Shown here: piece by piece, positions 28,112 to 28,359 of the stretch | Layout of the letters: every line of letters starts with the position of its first letter | Position numbering within the stretch: position 1 is the first letter of the stretch | From: a virus | IMG/VR virus record: IMGVR_UViG_3300043410_000112 | Coordinates: 1-28,359 of that record | DNA: 28,359 nt | Strand: one strand, 5' to 3' | Program-made: the position numbers and the translations under genes | The notes under the pieces: model-generated | What the model was told of the DNA's origin: nothing | The model's database searches: none | What the model saw: only the letters and a program-made list of their open reading frames with translations

Positions 28112-28359
28112 TAAAAGTGAAAAGAACGCTCTCCGTAAGATTGCAGAACTCGGATGTATTTTATGTTCCGAAATCCTTGGGTTTGAAGGCACTCCGTCAG
28201 AACTCCATCACATACGCAGGTATGGAAACAAGCGGTCTGCATCCCCTGTCATCCCATTATGCCCAGAACACCATCGGGGAAATAGTGGCGTTCACGGATT
28301 GGGTCACAAAGGTTTTAGCGATAAATGGGGCGTTACCGAGGCGTGGTTATTGGAACGAG
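28104..28359 (+). CDS. Ref-like RecA-dependent nuclease, truncated by the window end
   Basis: The 85 visible residues match the RecA-dependent nuclease family (phage P1 Ref): CILCSEILGFEGTPSELHHI, then SPVIPLCPEHHRGNSGVHGL and GHKGFSDKWGVTEAWLLE. Cys18/Cys21, Cys53 and His56/57 could bind zinc, and His35/36 belongs to an HNH-type core. In P1, Ref cuts DNA at RecA filaments. With ERF and the exonuclease it would form a recombination set. GC content is higher than in the upstream HNH gene. The ATG overlaps the HNH stop region; no strong SD is seen, suggesting coupling. The C-terminal end is outside the window. Confidence 0.85.
   Translation, partial: MANKSEKNALRKIAELGCILCSEILGFEGTPSELHHIRRYGNKRSASPVIPLCPEHHRGNSGVHGLGHKGFSDKWGVTEAWLLER

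Noticed and set aside
1-28359. CRISPR arrays, insertion sequences, rRNA genes, or diversity-generating retroelement
   Set aside because: No regular spaced repeats, transposase, rRNA-like sequence or reverse transcriptase is visible; repeats found are within coding sequence or are single inverted pairs.

Overview
The window is a gapless, coding-dense stretch of a tailed-phage genome, about 28.4 kb of AT-rich DNA. The structural genes are those of a P22-like short-tailed phage (podovirus): scaffold, P22-type coat, gp4-like and gp10-like tail plug proteins, ejection proteins, and a fibre with a P22-tailspike-like head-binding start. The lysis genes include an Rz/Rz1 spanin pair, so the host is Gram-negative. 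I cannot name the host; a freshwater bacterium is only a guess. No portal, terminase, integrase or CI-type repressor lies in the window, so it is a partial genome and its lifestyle is undecided.

Layout. (1) 1-19935, plus strand: virion and lysis operon. Scaffold (67) and coat (1022) are followed by a small head protein (2288) and a strong terminator (2741-2766). Next come a glycosyltransferase-like gene (2786) and a candidate promoter (3437-3464). A fibre/adhesin block (3506-8786) follows, including an S74-chaperoned fibre and a glycine-rich adhesin. Then come the gp4-like and gp10-like tail proteins (8783-11886), a GNAT acetyltransferase (12119), three ejection-type proteins (12601-17147) and a collar-tip fibre (17147). 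The lysis module closes the arm: two or three small membrane proteins, Rz with a fully embedded Rz1, and a GH108 endolysin (17905-19736). (2) 19932-22109, minus strand: a chain of small accessory genes joined by ATGA/GTGA/TAATG overlaps. It ends convergently on the last plus-strand gene. (3) 22110-22308: an intergenic control region with hairpins, a palindrome and a structured element. (4) 22309-24560, minus strand: an early recombination operon with an ERF annealing protein, an SSB-like protein, a secreted cysteine-rich peptide, a cysteine-cluster protein and a RecB/Cas4-like PD-(D/E)XK nuclease. (5) 24561-24673: a divergent switch with two consensus-like promoters and two matching 14-bp operators. 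(6) 24674-28359, plus strand: a Cro-like regulator on a probably leaderless mRNA, a GIY-YIG protein, a DUF1376-type replication protein, small Nin-region-like genes, an HNH homing endonuclease and a truncated Ref-like RecA-dependent nuclease.

How it works together: the Cro-like protein probably binds the two operators and balances the two early arms. ERF, the SSB-like protein and the exonuclease-like protein form a recombination kit on the left arm, with Ref on the right. Two homing-type endonucleases sit in the right early arm. Many small genes overlap by 1 or 4 nt, so translation is heavily coupled.

The points that most deserve a second look are: candidate structured RNAs at 21900-21969, 22247-22300 and 25095-25163; the two-operator switch with a leaderless regulator; a 42-residue secreted cysteine-rich peptide; a GIY-YIG protein that begins like DUF1376 and precedes a real DUF1376 protein; and the same inserted domain in both tail-plug proteins, nested in one of them.
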